Part shown: one piece after another, positions 39,211 to 48,304 of the stretch | Layout: every line of letters starts with the position of its first letter | Numbering within the stretch: the first letter of the stretch is position 1 | Notes under the pieces: model-generated | Told to the model about the DNA's origin: nothing | The model's database searches: none | The model's input: only the letters and a program-made list of their open reading frames with translations | Translations under genes and position numbers: made by a program | Assembly (NCBI RefSeq): GCF_003937945.1 | Contig: NZ_RSEC01000032.1 | Coordinates: 496,001 to 560,000, forward strand | Source of the DNA: Amycolatopsis eburnea | GTDB taxonomy: Bacteria > Actinomycetota > Actinomycetes > Mycobacteriales > Pseudonocardiaceae | Length of the DNA stretch: 64,000 bases | Direction: 5' to 3'

Positions 39211-40511
39211 CCCCCGACCGTGACGCCGTCGGCGACCGCTACGCCACCGCTGCCCGCCGCGCCCTGGCAGGCGACGGAACCGGCCTGCTCACCGGCGACG
39301 GCGACACCGACCGGCTCGGTGCCGTCCACTACCACGGCGAAGAGATGCCGGCCGAGGTGACCGCGACCAGCCTCGGGTGCGGCAATCCCGTGGCTGTCGC
39401 CGACCTGCACCCGGGGGAAACGGTCCTCGACCTCGGCTCCGGCGGCGGCCTCGACGTTCTGCTTTCCGCCCGCCGGGTCGGCCCCACCGGCCGCGCCATC
39501 GGGCTGGACATGACCGACGACATGCTCATCCTCGCCCGGCGCCACGCGGAGCAGGCCGGCGTCACGAACGCCGAGTTCGTGAAGGGCACGATCGAACGCG
39601 TTCCGCTGCCGGACGCGTCGGTCGACGTCGTCATCTCCAACTGCGTCATCGCCCTCTCCCCCGACAAGCCCGCCGTCTTCGCCGAGATCGCCCGCGTCCT
39701 GCGCCCCGGCGGCCGGCTCGGCGTCACCGACATCCTGGCCGGCGACACGCTCACCGACGCCGAACGCGCGGCCCGAACCGGTGCGGTGGACTGCCTCGGC
39801 GGCGCGCTCACCGCCGACGGCTACCGGGCTCTCCTGCGTGAGGCCGGTTTCGCCGGCATCGACGTCCGGCCGACGCACGAGGTCGGCGACAAGCTGCACT
39901 CGGCGATCATCCGAGCCCGCCGCCCGCCCGTCCGCGTCGTCCCGATGACAGCGGACCACGCCGAGCAGGTCCTGGCCATCCACCAAGCCGGGCTCGACAC
40001 CGGAGACGCGAGCTTCGAGACAACCGCCCCCGGCTGGGACACCTGGGACGCCACCCACCTCCCCGAGCACCGGCTGGTCGCCCTGGCCCCTTCGGGCGAA
40101 GTGGCCGGCTGGACCGCGGTCACCGCCGTGTCCTCCCGCTGCGTTTACGCCGGAGTCGTCGAGCACAGCGTCTACGTGCACCCCGGCCACCGCCGCTCGG
40201 GAATCGGCCAAGCCCTGCTCAAGGCGCTGATCGACGCGACGGAAGCCGCCGGGGTGTGGACCGTCCAAAGCGGGGTGTTCCCCGAGAATTCGGCGAGCCG
40301 GAAGCTGCACGAGCGAGCCGGGTTCCGGGAGATCGGCATCCGCCACCACGTCGGCAGGCACCGCGACCGGTGGCGCGACGTCGTGCTGATCGAGCGCCGG
40401 AGTACCCGGGTGGGCGTCGGGCACCCGGTCGGCATGCCCGCCGAGGGCCGCTCGGGGTTCGCGCACGAGACAGCTGTTGACACAGCGCATCAGGACAAAC
40501 ACTTGAAGTAA
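39207..40511 (+). CDS. arsM: Arsenite methyltransferase fused to ArsN-type GNAT acetyltransferase
   Basis: A 434-residue fusion. Residues 1-245 are ArsM: SAM motif VLDLGSGGGLDVLLSARRVG and three conserved cysteines, Cys58 (SLGCGNP), Cys146 (ISNCVIAL) and Cys196 (VDCLGG), the last two 50 apart as in known ArsM. Residues about 247-410 are a GNAT domain of the phosphinothricin/arsinothricin acetyltransferase group (LDTGDASFETTAPGWDTWDA, VYAGVVEHSVYVHPGHRRSG, TVQSGVFPENSASRKLH). One polypeptide could therefore methylate arsenite and acetylate an organoarsenical antibiotic. The last 25 residues are an unrelated extension. Translationally coupled to arsR. Confidence 0.9.
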   Translation: MTPDRDAVGDRYATAARRALAGDGTGLLTGDGDTDRLGAVHYHGEEMPAEVTATSLGCGNPVAVADLHPGETVLDLGSGGGLDVLLSARRVGPTGRAIGLDMTDDMLILARRHAEQAGVTNAEFVKGTIERVPLPDASVDVVISNCVIALSPDKPAVFAEIARVLRPGGRLGVTDILAGDTLTDAERAARTGAVDCLGGALTADGYRALLREAGFAGIDVRPTHEVGDKLHSAIIRARRPPVRVVPMTADHAEQVLAIHQAGLDTGDASFETTAPGWDTWDATHLPEHRLVALAPSGEVAGWTAVTAVSSRCVYAGVVEHSVYVHPGHRRSGIGQALLKALIDATEAAGVWTVQSGVFPENSASRKLHERAGFREIGIRHHVGRHRDRWRDVVLIERRSTRVGVGHPVGMPAEGRSGFAHETAVDTAHQDKHLK

Positions 40512-40828
40512 CCCGGTTGGCGAAGGAGCGCAAGAGGCAAGAACGGATGGAGAAGGCCGTCAAGGTCGCCCGGGAGGTGGCGACCGACGGCTGGCAGGCA
40601 ACGGTCGCCGATCAGGCCTCTGCAAGGCACTGGCCGAGCTCGCCGCGGAGACAGCTGACGGCATCGTGATCTGCCTGGCCGACCGCCTCCGCAGTCGACA
40701 ACTGGGCCGGACTGGCGAACTTCCCGGCATCGTTGCGAGCAGCCGACCAGGCGGTCGGACCGGCCCCTTACCCCCAGCGTGAGTTTCTGGTTAGGTTCTG
40801 ACGTCTGGCACCAGAACCCTGGGGGTTT
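40512..40828 (+). other. Gene-free stretch with possible decayed coding remnant
   Basis: Starting at 40547, ATG opens a frame MEKAVKVAREVATDGWQATV that soon loses coding character. A second frame from about 40620 reads ALAELAAETADGIVICLADR. Together they look like a frameshifted remnant, but I cannot name it. A short hairpin GGTTCTG/CAGAACC (40794-40818) lies just before the amidase ribosome site. Confidence 0.4.
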
Positions 40829-42691
40829 ATGCCCATGTCCCTCCCAAGATCGGCCGCGCTCATCGCCGCGGTCGCCCTCACGACCGCCCTCGCCACTCCT
40901 GCCCACGCCGACACCGCCGGCCAGCGGCAACGCGACTTCACCGCCGCGGCGAAGGAGTTCGGCGTCCCGGAGAACGTCCTGCTCGGCGTCTCCTACCTGG
41001 AGTCCCGCTGGGACACCAACGGCGGCACGCCCAGCACGTCCGCCGGCTACGGCCCGATGCACCTCACCGACGTGCGCGAAGCCGGCGTGGCGACCACCCA
41101 CCACGACGAAGGCACCGAAGACCCGCGAGGCGACGACGCGCGGCCCGCCCTGCACCCGCAGGCCGGGCCCGCCGCGCCGCCGGCCGGGTTGCAGACCGTC
41201 GACGAGGCCGCGCAGCTCACCGGTCAACCGGCGGAGACCCTCCGGACCGACCCCGCCCAGAACATCCGGGGCGGCGCCGCGCTGCTCGCGAAGTACCACA
41301 ACGGCCGGACCGGCTGGTACGACGCCGTCGCGAAGTACAGCGGGTCCACCGGGGACGCCGCGCAGGCGTTCGCCGACGAGGTCTTCGAGACCATCAGGAC
41401 CGGCGTCGCCCGGACCACCGACGACGGCCAGCAGGTCACCCTCGCCGCCGCGCCGGAAACGACAACACCTCAGCGCCCCGGGAACCCGGCGGGTGTCGAG
41501 TGCCCGCGGACCGTCGTCTGCGAGTCCGTTCCCGCTCCCTACCAGGAGCTGCCGAACGACGACTACGGCAACCACGACCTCGCCGACCGGCCGGCCAGCC
41601 AGAAGATCGACCACATCGTCATCCACGACACCGAGGGCTACTGGGACAGCGTGCTCAAGCTCGCCCAGGACCCGACGTACGTGAGCTGGCACTACACGAT
41701 CCGCTCCACCGACGGCCTGATCGCGCAGCACGTGCCGACCAAGGACGTCGCGTGGCACGCGGGCAACTGGTACGTCAACGCGAAGTCCGTCGGCATCGAG
41801 CACGAGGGCTTCGCCGCGAAGGGCACCTGGTACACCGAGGCGATGTACCGCTCGAGCGCCAAGCTCGTCGGCTACCTCGCGCGCAAGTACGGCATCCCGC
41901 TCGACCGGGCGCACATCATCGGCCACGACAACGTGCCGGGCACCGTCCCGTCGACCATCAAGGGCATGCACTGGGACCCGGGCCCCTACTGGGACTGGTC
42001 GCACTACTTCGACCTGCTGGGCGCGCCGCTCGGCGGGTTCGGGCTGCCCGGCTCGTCGCTGGTCACCATCGACCCGGACTTCGCGAAGAACCAGCCCGCG
42101 TTCACCGGCTGCGACAGCCCCGGGACGCCGTGCGCGCCACGCGGTTCCGAAGCCGTCGTGCTGCACTCCGAGCCGAGTGACGCTTCGCCACTGCTGAAGG
42201 ACATCGGCCTGCACACCGACGGTACGCCGTCCACAATGGACGTTGCGGACGTCGGGAGCCGGGTCGCGACCGGGCAGCAGTACGCCGTCGCGGAGGTGCG
42301 CGGTGACTGGACGGCGATCTGGTACCTCGGCCAGAAGGGCTGGTTCCACAACCCGCGCGGCGCCAAGGTCGCGAAGCCCGCGATCGGCTGGGTCGTGACG
42401 CCGAAGCCGGGTCTCGCCACGGTGCCGGTGTTCGGGCGCGCGTACCCGGAGCCGGCGGCCTACCCCGCGAACGTGCCGGTGCAGGCCATCACGCCGCTGC
42501 CGTACACGCTCTCAGCGGGCCAGAAGTACTCGTCGGCGGGCACGGTCGGCTCCGAGTACTACTACGCGGTGACGTTCGCCCCGGCCGACCACGTGGTCGT
42601 GAAGGGCAAGCTCAAGTACGTGCAGATCCAGTTCGGGCACCGGATCGCGTTCGTCAAGGCGGACGACGTCCGGATCGCGCCCGCCTTCTAG
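40829..42691 (+). CDS. Secreted peptidoglycan hydrolase: lysozyme-like domain plus Amidase_2
   Basis: A 620-residue exported protein. The signal peptide is SLPRSAALIAAVALTTALAT ending at AHA (about residue 26). A lysozyme-like domain follows (GVPENVLLGVSYLESRWDTN with candidate catalytic Glu; SAGYGPMHLTD; YNGRT-like YHNGRTGWYDAVAKYSG). The N-acetylmuramoyl-L-alanine amidase domain starts near residue 265 (IDHIVIHDTEG, VSWHYTIRSTDG, VGIEHEG, HIIGHDNVP), with zinc-binding histidines. The C-terminal 200 residues have SH3-like character. It would cleave both glycan and peptide links. ATG at 40829 or 40835. Confidence 0.88.
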   Translation: MPMSLPRSAALIAAVALTTALATPAHADTAGQRQRDFTAAAKEFGVPENVLLGVSYLESRWDTNGGTPSTSAGYGPMHLTDVREAGVATTHHDEGTEDPRGDDARPALHPQAGPAAPPAGLQTVDEAAQLTGQPAETLRTDPAQNIRGGAALLAKYHNGRTGWYDAVAKYSGSTGDAAQAFADEVFETIRTGVARTTDDGQQVTLAAAPETTTPQRPGNPAGVECPRTVVCESVPAPYQELPNDDYGNHDLADRPASQKIDHIVIHDTEGYWDSVLKLAQDPTYVSWHYTIRSTDGLIAQHVPTKDVAWHAGNWYVNAKSVGIEHEGFAAKGTWYTEAMYRSSAKLVGYLARKYGIPLDRAHIIGHDNVPGTVPSTIKGMHWDPGPYWDWSHYFDLLGAPLGGFGLPGSSLVTIDPDFAKNQPAFTGCDSPGTPCAPRGSEAVVLHSEPSDASPLLKDIGLHTDGTPSTMDVADVGSRVATGQQYAVAEVRGDWTAIWYLGQKGWFHNPRGAKVAKPAIGWVVTPKPGLATVPVFGRAYPEPAAYPANVPVQAITPLPYTLSAGQKYSSAGTVGSEYYYAVTFAPADHVVVKGKLKYVQIQFGHRIAFVKADDVRIAPAF

Positions 42692-42713
42692 GCCGGCCGG
42701 GCGGAGGTCGCGC

Positions 42714-44090
42714 TCACGCGTCGAGCGCGACCTTCGCCCCCGCCGCCTGTTCCGTGTTGCGGCGCGTCTTCGCCCAGCCGTTGCGGCCGCGCACCAGCCG
42801 GAACAACGCGCGCCACGACGTCACGTAGAACGTGTAGATGTAGGCCGCGTACGCGAACCCCAGCCCGATGCCGCGCAGGATGTTCCTGCTGCGCAAGCAC
42901 TTCAGCTGGTAGATCGGGCCCCAGACGAGGAACGGCAGCAGGCCGAACGAGCCGTAGATGGCGAACAGGATCCAGGCGCCGCCGGTGAACCACGTCCACA
43001 TCTGCGCCGGGTCGCCCGCGGTGCTCACCACCAGCAGGACGAACGGGATCGGGTAGAGCAGCGAGCCGAGCAGCTGCAGCCACGGCTGGGCGAGGTAGTA
43101 CATCATCTCCGCCGCGCCGAGCGTGCTGACGTGCGGCGAATCCCAGATCCGGCGCAGGTACCGCGCGCACTGCATGGTGCCCTGCCCCCACCTGGTGCGC
43201 TGCACGAGGAAGCGCCGCAGGCTGTACAGACCCTCTTGCGCCACATGGGAATCCGGCGTGAACCCGGTGCGCCAGCCGGCCGTGAGCAGGTGGACGCCGA
43301 GCTCGAAGTCCTCCAGCAGCGAGCCGCGCCACGGCTGTTCGTCGGTGCCCGCGATGGAGTCCAGCGCGGTGAGCCGGGTGAACTGGCCGTTGCCGCCCAT
43401 GGAGATCGTGCCGGTGAAGCCGCGGGACGTCTGGATCGCCGCGATCGCCGTCCGGAACTCCAGGTCCTGCAGCTGCGCGAGCTTCAACCCGAACCAGCGG
43501 CCGACCGGGTTGCGCGACGGCGGCGGCGTCGAAACGTTGCTCATCCACACGTCGAGCTGGACGGCGCCGACCGCCGGGTCGCCGAAGAGGTGGTCGGCCG
43601 CGCAGACCTCCAGGCAGTTCGGCGCCGGGCGGCCGTCGGCGTCGACGACCACCACGACGACGTCGTCGCGCGAGGCGCCCGGGCCCATCCAGTCGTTCAG
43701 CGCGCGGTAGGCGGCGTTGAGGGCGTCGCCCTTGCCGGTCCGGGCCTCGGGCCGCGTGCGCGGCACCAGGTGCAGGTACGGGTCGTAGCCGCCGTGGCGG
43801 CGCCACAGCATCCGGACGACGCGGGCGGTGCGGTCCTCCGAGTCGTCGTCGACGACCCAGACGTGCGCCTTGCGGAACGTCGTGCGCAGGTAGCGGATCG
43901 TGTCGCGGATGACGACCTGCTCGTCGCGGCACGGGACGAAGAAGTGCCACGTGAACTCGGCCGGGTCGCCGACCGGCGCGGGCTTGCGGCGCAGGTACGG
44001 CACCACGATCAGGACCACGTAGACCAGGAACGCCACGCTCATCGTGAGCGCGAACGCCTGCGTGATCGCCAGCAGGACCTTGACGCTCAT
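42714..44090 (-). CDS. Membrane glycosyltransferase family 2, paired with exosortase P
   Basis: A 458-residue processive-type GT2. It has one N-terminal helix (LLAITQAFALTMSVAFLVYV), then the catalytic region with VWVVDDDSEDRT, VVVVVDADGRP, LLEDFELGVHL and the acceptor motif QRTRWGQGTMQ (QxxRW-like), then four or five C-terminal membrane helices. The ATG at 44090 overlaps the exosortase stop by four bases, so they form one unit. In exosortase loci such enzymes build the glycan or lipid carrier to which sorted proteins are attached; that role is inferred here. Confidence 0.88.
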   Translation of the reverse strand: MSVKVLLAITQAFALTMSVAFLVYVVLIVVPYLRRKPAPVGDPAEFTWHFFVPCRDEQVVIRDTIRYLRTTFRKAHVWVVDDDSEDRTARVVRMLWRRHGGYDPYLHLVPRTRPEARTGKGDALNAAYRALNDWMGPGASRDDVVVVVVDADGRPAPNCLEVCAADHLFGDPAVGAVQLDVWMSNVSTPPPSRNPVGRWFGLKLAQLQDLEFRTAIAAIQTSRGFTGTISMGGNGQFTRLTALDSIAGTDEQPWRGSLLEDFELGVHLLTAGWRTGFTPDSHVAQEGLYSLRRFLVQRTRWGQGTMQCARYLRRIWDSPHVSTLGAAEMMYYLAQPWLQLLGSLLYPIPFVLLVVSTAGDPAQMWTWFTGGAWILFAIYGSFGLLPFLVWGPIYQLKCLRSRNILRGIGLGFAYAAYIYTFYVTSWRALFRLVRGRNGWAKTRRNTEQAAGAKVALDA

Positions 44091-44626
44091 GCCTTCTTCT
44101 TCCGGGTGGCCAGCCAGACGAACAGGACGAGCGAGACGGCGCCGCCGAACACGCTGACCATCGAGCCGAGCAGCGTGTGGCCCCAGTAGTAGCCCTCGTC
44201 GGTGCCGTAGGCGTGCACCAGCCCGACGATGGTGAGAATGCGCAACTGGTTCACCAGCACGACGACGAGTGCGGAAATTCCGAGCGAAAAGAAGAGCCGC
44301 TTCGCATTCGCGGGGCGGAAGTACAACATGATCATGGTCACAACGAGCAGGGGCAGCAAAAGGAACGCCGAAGAACATTCCGGCGTCATTCTCAACCCGA
44401 ACGGAGCAGTACTCGTCAACCCAAAGTAAACGGACTCCCGATCCGGGGCCACATAAACACCCGATGTAGTGATGACGTCGAGGATCGCACCTGCGAGCCG
44501 TACTTCCAGCTCGCGGTAGAACCGCTCGGCCAGCACCACCACGGCACCCGCGGCCGCCAGCGCGCTCAGCGCGATGACCAGCGGAAACCGTGCCATACCT
44601 GCGTTCGGAGCGCTCGCTACGGCCAC
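44087..44626 (-). CDS. xrtP: Exosortase/archaeosortase family transpeptidase, exosortase P type
   Basis: A 179-residue integral membrane protein with about five helices. The catalytic triad of the family is complete: Cys84 in MTPECSSAFLLLP, Arg129 in VVLVNQLRILTIV, and His150 in YYWGHTLLG. These enzymes remove a C-terminal sorting signal and attach the protein to the envelope. GTG at 44626 is preferred because AGAGGA lies upstream and the length is typical; a longer ATG start at 44803 would add an unusual 59-residue soluble head. The likely substrate is encoded divergently next door. Confidence 0.88.
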   Translation of the reverse strand: MAVASAPNAGMARFPLVIALSALAAAGAVVVLAERFYRELEVRLAGAILDVITTSGVYVAPDRESVYFGLTSTAPFGLRMTPECSSAFLLLPLLVVTMIMLYFRPANAKRLFFSLGISALVVVLVNQLRILTIVGLVHAYGTDEGYYWGHTLLGSMVSVFGGAVSLVLFVWLATRKKKA

Positions 44627-44956
44627 GACGTTCCTCTCGGTGTCGATTCTCGGATCAAGCTGCGGACCCCGGGGCGAGCGTAAGACACGACCGGCCCCCG
44701 CTTCCACCCGGAGGTGTGGTTCAGGCGCCCATTCGGCAGTTTCCCCCGAGAACTTGCTAGGCCATCCGAGTGATGCCAAAACGACCTGCGGAAACTTCAC
44801 CATGTCTTACCCGATCCGGTGATTCGGGAAATTTTGTGTGCTATTCGAGCCCCGCTTCGCGATAGTCGATTCGCGTGCCGACTCGAGGCAAGCCGGTTGA
44901 TCCGCGCCGCCGTCACGCACCCCCGATAAACTCCAGCGAATTCGGAGGATCAGTTG
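44627..44956. other. Divergent regulatory region of the exosortase locus
   Basis: It separates xrtP (leftward) from the choice-of-anchor P gene (rightward). It contains a comparatively AT-rich patch near 44815-44860, but no promoter pair I would defend. The long upstream extension of xrtP into it is not convincing. Confidence 0.55.
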
Positions 44957-45724
44957 ATGAAGAGCTCCCTCGTGCGCCGCGGCGGCCTGCTCGCCGCGGT
45001 CGTGGCGAGCGTCGTGCTCGCCGGCGCCGCCCCCGCGTCGGCCGCTCCCGGTGACGGGTCCGCGTACGGCGTGAACGTCGACGTGACGCTGCTCGGGCAG
45101 CCCGCGGTGAAGGCGGGGCCGCTCGCGGCCGCGAACACCGCGGGCCCGACGAGCAACAGCTTGGCGACGGTGAACCTGCCCGGGATCCTGACCACCGGCG
45201 TGATCAACACCGAGGCCAAGCGCGACGACAACTCCGGCGCGGTGACCGCCAAGGCGAGCACCGCCGACGTCGGGCTGCCGCTGCTCAAGGCCCTCGGGCC
45301 GAACGTCGGCGCCAAGGCCGTCGAGGCGGTCTGCACGGCGACCCAGGAAGGCGTCAAGGGCAGCACCACGCTGGTCGGCGCCAACCTCGGCAGCGCGGGC
45401 GCGGTCGACGCGACCCCGGCGCCGAACACCCAGGTCAAGGTCGCATTGGCCGGGATCCACATCGCGACGGTCATCCTCAACGAGCAGATCGCGAACAAGG
45501 ACGGCAGCCTCACGGTCAACGCCATCCACGTGAAGCTGCTCGGCGGGGTGGTCGGTTCGCTCGGCTCGGGTGACGTCATCGTGTCGTCGGCGACCTGCGG
45601 CCCGGCCGCGCCGCCGATGCCGCTGGCCTCCGGTGCCGGCCTGTGGATCGGGCTCGGCCTGCTCGGCGCCGTCGCGGTGCCGGTCGGGACGCGCATCTTC
45701 CGCCGTCGCGCGACGCAGGCCTGA
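44957..45724 (+). CDS. Choice-of-anchor P family surface protein
   Basis: A 255-residue exported protein. The signal peptide (RRGGLLAAVVASVVLAGAAP) ends near residue 29 (ASA-AP). The mature part is a beta-rich domain with LPGILTTGVINTEAKRDD and the repeated form VNAIHVKLLGG. The C-terminus has a sorting tail: PMPLASGAGLWIGLGLLGAV, then a basic end RIFRRRATQA. This is the architecture of proteins processed by exosortase P, encoded divergently. ATG at 44957 follows GGAGGA. Its biological role at the surface is unknown. Confidence 0.85.
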   Translation: MKSSLVRRGGLLAAVVASVVLAGAAPASAAPGDGSAYGVNVDVTLLGQPAVKAGPLAAANTAGPTSNSLATVNLPGILTTGVINTEAKRDDNSGAVTAKASTADVGLPLLKALGPNVGAKAVEAVCTATQEGVKGSTTLVGANLGSAGAVDATPAPNTQVKVALAGIHIATVILNEQIANKDGSLTVNAIHVKLLGGVVGSLGSGDVIVSSATCGPAAPPMPLASGAGLWIGLGLLGAVAVPVGTRIFRRRATQA

Positions 45725-45735
45725 GCGAGGTCCGC

Positions 45736-45915
45736 GTGTACAAGATGCCGGGCGCCGGGGTCGGCGTGGCCGGTGGCGGGGTGGGCACCCTCGCCGCCAC
45801 CGGTGCCGACATCGGGTGGTGGCTGGCCGTCGGCGTGCTCCTGGTCCTGCTCGGGACCGTCGCGCTGATCGCCGTCCACCGCCGCAACCGCCGTCTCTCC
45901 CAGGCGCGGGAGTGA
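45736..45915 (+). CDS. 59-residue peptide consisting of a sortase-like sorting signal
   Basis: The peptide begins MYKMPGAGVGVAGGG, has an LAATG motif at residues 19-23, one transmembrane helix (IGWWLAVGVLLVLLGTVALI) and a basic end HRRNRR. That is a complete cell-wall sorting signal with no exported domain attached. It lies 11 bases after the choice-of-anchor P gene. The GTG at 45736 has GCGAGG upstream; ATG at 45745 is possible. It may be a real micro-protein or the 3' remnant of a lost surface-protein gene. Confidence 0.62.
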   Translation: MYKMPGAGVGVAGGGVGTLAATGADIGWWLAVGVLLVLLGTVALIAVHRRNRRLSQARE

Positions 45916-45967
45916 CAGACGGGCCGTCGGCGTGTGCCCCTCGCACGCCGGCGGCCCCGCGGTGGCC

Positions 45968-46060
45968 ATTCCCAATCCGGCCAAAAGTAGGCCGATCGCC
46001 GCGCGGTACGTAACCGTTGGTACGAAGCCATTCGGCCGTGGCTGTGGTCGGATTGGGAAT
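45968..46060. promoter_or_regulatory. Widely spaced 12-bp inverted repeat upstream of UDP-GlcNAc epimerase
   Basis: ATTCCCAATCCG (45968-45979) and CGGATTGGGAAT (46049-46060) are exact complements separated by 69 bases. The interval contains GGTACG twice. The right arm lies 20 bases before the epimerase start. It could be a looping operator or a leader hairpin. Confidence 0.6.
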
Positions 46061-46079
46061 CATCAGCACAGCAGGAAAA

Positions 46080-47261
46080 ATGGTCTATGTGGATAAGGGG
46101 CACCGCGGGGTGGATGTGATGTTGCTGGCCGGGACGCGGCCCGAAGCGCTCAAGCTCGCGCCACTGGCGCTGGCGCTGGACGCGCACCCGGCGCTGCGGC
46201 CGGTCCTGGTCCACAGCGGCCAGCACCCGGGCATGGTCGAGCAGGCGCTCGAACCGTTCGGGCTGGCCGCCGACGTGTGGCTGGACGTGCCGCCGCGGGT
46301 CACCGGCGGGCAGGCGGAGCTCGTGGCCGGCCTGCTCCCCGCGCTCGACGACGTGCTGCGCCGCCACGCCCCCGCCGCGCTGGTCGTCCAGGGCGACACC
46401 ACGACGACGCTCGCGGGCGCGCTGGCCGCGTTCTGGCTGGGCATCCCGGTGGTGCACCTGGAAGCCGGGCTGCGCACGCACGACCTCGCGGCGCCGTTCC
46501 CGGAGGAGGGCGCGCGCCAGATGGTGTCGCGGCTGGCGGCGCTGCACCTGGCCCCGACCCTCGGCGCGGCGGCCGAGCTGCGGGCGGAAGGCGTTGCGCG
46601 GCAACGCATCGCGGTCACCGGCAACACGGTCGTCGACGCTGTCCTGGAGATCGCGGCCCGTGACCTCCCGGCCCGCGACACGGCGCTGGCGTTGCTGGAG
46701 ATGGAAATCGCCGAGGCGGGCGAGCGGCTGGTGCTCGTGACGTCGCACCGCCGGGAGTCCTGGGGCGAGCCGCTCGAGCGGACGCTGGCCGCGGTGCAGC
46801 TGATCGTCGCCGAGCACCCGGACGTCCAGGTGCTGTTCCCCGCGCACCCGAACCCGGAGGTCCGCGCCCAGGTGGAGGCGGCGCTCGACGGCCTGCCGCG
46901 GGTGACGGTCACCGACCCGCTGGAGTACCCGGACCTGGTCCGCGCCCTGCGGCTGGCGTCGCTGGTGCTGACGGACTCGGGAGGCATCCAGGAGGAGGCG
47001 CCGACGTTCGGCACCCCGGTGCTGGTGCTGCGCGACGTGACCGAGCGCGTCGAGGTCGTGGAGGCGGGCTGCGCGTGGCTGGTGGGCACGGACACCGAGC
47101 GCATCGCCGACACCGCGGCCCACCTGCTGAGCGGCGAGCTGCGGCCGGCGCAGGTCGGAAACCCCTACGGCGAAGGCAACGCGGCCGTGCTGGCGGTGGC
47201 CGCGATCGAGGAGCTGCTCGGCGTCGGCTCCCCGGCGCGCAACCAGGCTGTCGCCTCCTAG
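46080..47261 (+). CDS. wecB: UDP-N-acetylglucosamine 2-epimerase (non-hydrolysing)
   Basis: Interconverts UDP-GlcNAc and UDP-ManNAc, precursors of surface polysaccharides. The 393-residue protein has the family motifs [60 protein letters not shown], and [20 protein letters not shown] followed by the [14 protein letters not shown] segment. ATG at 46080 is preferred since AGGA precedes it. Location after the exosortase P target suggests it supplies sugars for the envelope glycan made by the neighbouring glycosyltransferase. Confidence 0.92.
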   Translation: MVYVDKGHRGVDVMLLAGTRPEALKLAPLALALDAHPALRPVLVHSGQHPGMVEQALEPFGLAADVWLDVPPRVTGGQAELVAGLLPALDDVLRRHAPAALVVQGDTTTTLAGALAAFWLGIPVVHLEAGLRTHDLAAPFPEEGARQMVSRLAALHLAPTLGAAAELRAEGVARQRIAVTGNTVVDAVLEIAARDLPARDTALALLEMEIAEAGERLVLVTSHRRESWGEPLERTLAAVQLIVAEHPDVQVLFPAHPNPEVRAQVEAALDGLPRVTVTDPLEYPDLVRALRLASLVLTDSGGIQEEAPTFGTPVLVLRDVTERVEVVEAGCAWLVGTDTERIADTAAHLLSGELRPAQVGNPYGEGNAAVLAVAAIEELLGVGSPARNQAVAS

Positions 47262-48304
47262 AGCGAAACCACGTTCACCGGCAGGGCCGGGTTCGCGCTG
47301 AAGTCCAGCGCGGCCGTCGGGCGCTTCGCCGCCACCACGTGCGCGCCGAGCGCCGCGATCATCGCGCCGTTGTCCGTGCACAGGCGGGGGCGCGGGACGC
47401 GCAGCTCGATGCCCGCCGCCGCGCAGCGCTCAGCCGCCAGGCCCGACAGCCGCGAGTTGGCCGCCACGCCGCCGGAAATCACGATGGTGCCGATCCCCTG
47501 CTCCTCCGCCGCGCGGACCGCCTTCATCGTCAGCACATCCGCGACGGCTTCCTGGAACGACGCCGCGACGTCGTCCACCGGGATCTCCTCGCCGCGCCGG
47601 GACGCGCCCTCGACCCAGCGGGCCACGGCGGTCTTCAAGCCGGAGAAGGAAAAGTCGTTCTTCGCGTCGCGCGGGCCGGTCATGCCGCGCGGGAACGCGA
47701 TCGCCGCCGGGTCGCCGTTCTTCGCCGCCTTGTCGATCGGCGGGCCGCCCGGGTACGGCAGGCCGAGCACGCGCGCGACCTTGTCGTACGCCTCGCCCGC
47801 CGCGTCGTCCACAGTGGACCCCAGCTCGGTGATCGACGACGCGATGTCGTCGACGCGCAGCAGCTGCGTGTGCCCGCCGGACACCAGCAGCGCCAGGCAC
47901 GGCGCAGGCAGCGGCCCGTGCTGCAGCGTGTCCACCGCGATGTGCCCGGCCAGGTGGTTGACGCCGTAGAGCGGCACGTCCAGCGCCGTCGCGTACGCCT
48001 TCGCCGCCGAAACGCCGACGAGCAGCGCGCCCGCCAGTCCCGGCCCGGCCGTCACCGCGATGGCGTCCACATCGGACAGTGCGAGCCCGGCCTTCTCGAA
48101 GGCCCGCGTGGTCGTCGGGACCATCGCTTCGAGGTGCGCGCGGCTCGCGACCTCCGGCACCACGCCGCCGAAGCGCGCGTGCTGCTCGACGCTGGACGCC
48201 ACCTCGTCGGCGAGCAGCTCGACCGTGCCGTCGTCGTGCAGGCGGACCAGGCCGACGCCCGTCTCGTCGCACGAGCTCTCGATGCCCATGATGATGCGTG
48301 ACAT
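47258..48304 (-). CDS. tsaD: tRNA N6-adenosine threonylcarbamoyltransferase TsaD
   Basis: Transfers threonylcarbamoyl to A37 of ANN-decoding tRNAs, with TsaB and TsaE. The 348-residue ASKHA protein begins [20 protein letters not shown]. The metal-binding motif HLEAM and HLAGH are intact, as are [13 protein letters not shown] and [14 protein letters not shown]. Its ATG overlaps the rimI stop (TGATG). It ends convergently with and overlaps the epimerase gene by four bases. Confidence 0.97.
   Translation of the reverse strand: MSRIIMGIESSCDETGVGLVRLHDDGTVELLADEVASSVEQHARFGGVVPEVASRAHLEAMVPTTTRAFEKAGLALSDVDAIAVTAGPGLAGALLVGVSAAKAYATALDVPLYGVNHLAGHIAVDTLQHGPLPAPCLALLVSGGHTQLLRVDDIASSITELGSTVDDAAGEAYDKVARVLGLPYPGGPPIDKAAKNGDPAAIAFPRGMTGPRDAKNDFSFSGLKTAVARWVEGASRRGEEIPVDDVAASFQEAVADVLTMKAVRAAEEQGIGTIVISGGVAANSRLSGLAAERCAAAGIELRVPRPRLCTDNGAMIAALGAHVVAAKRPTAALDFSANPALPVNVVSL

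Noticed and set aside
40512..40828. A c-di-AMP riboswitch upstream of the cell-wall hydrolase
   Set aside because: Such riboswitches precede related genes in actinomycetes, but the conserved core was not visible.
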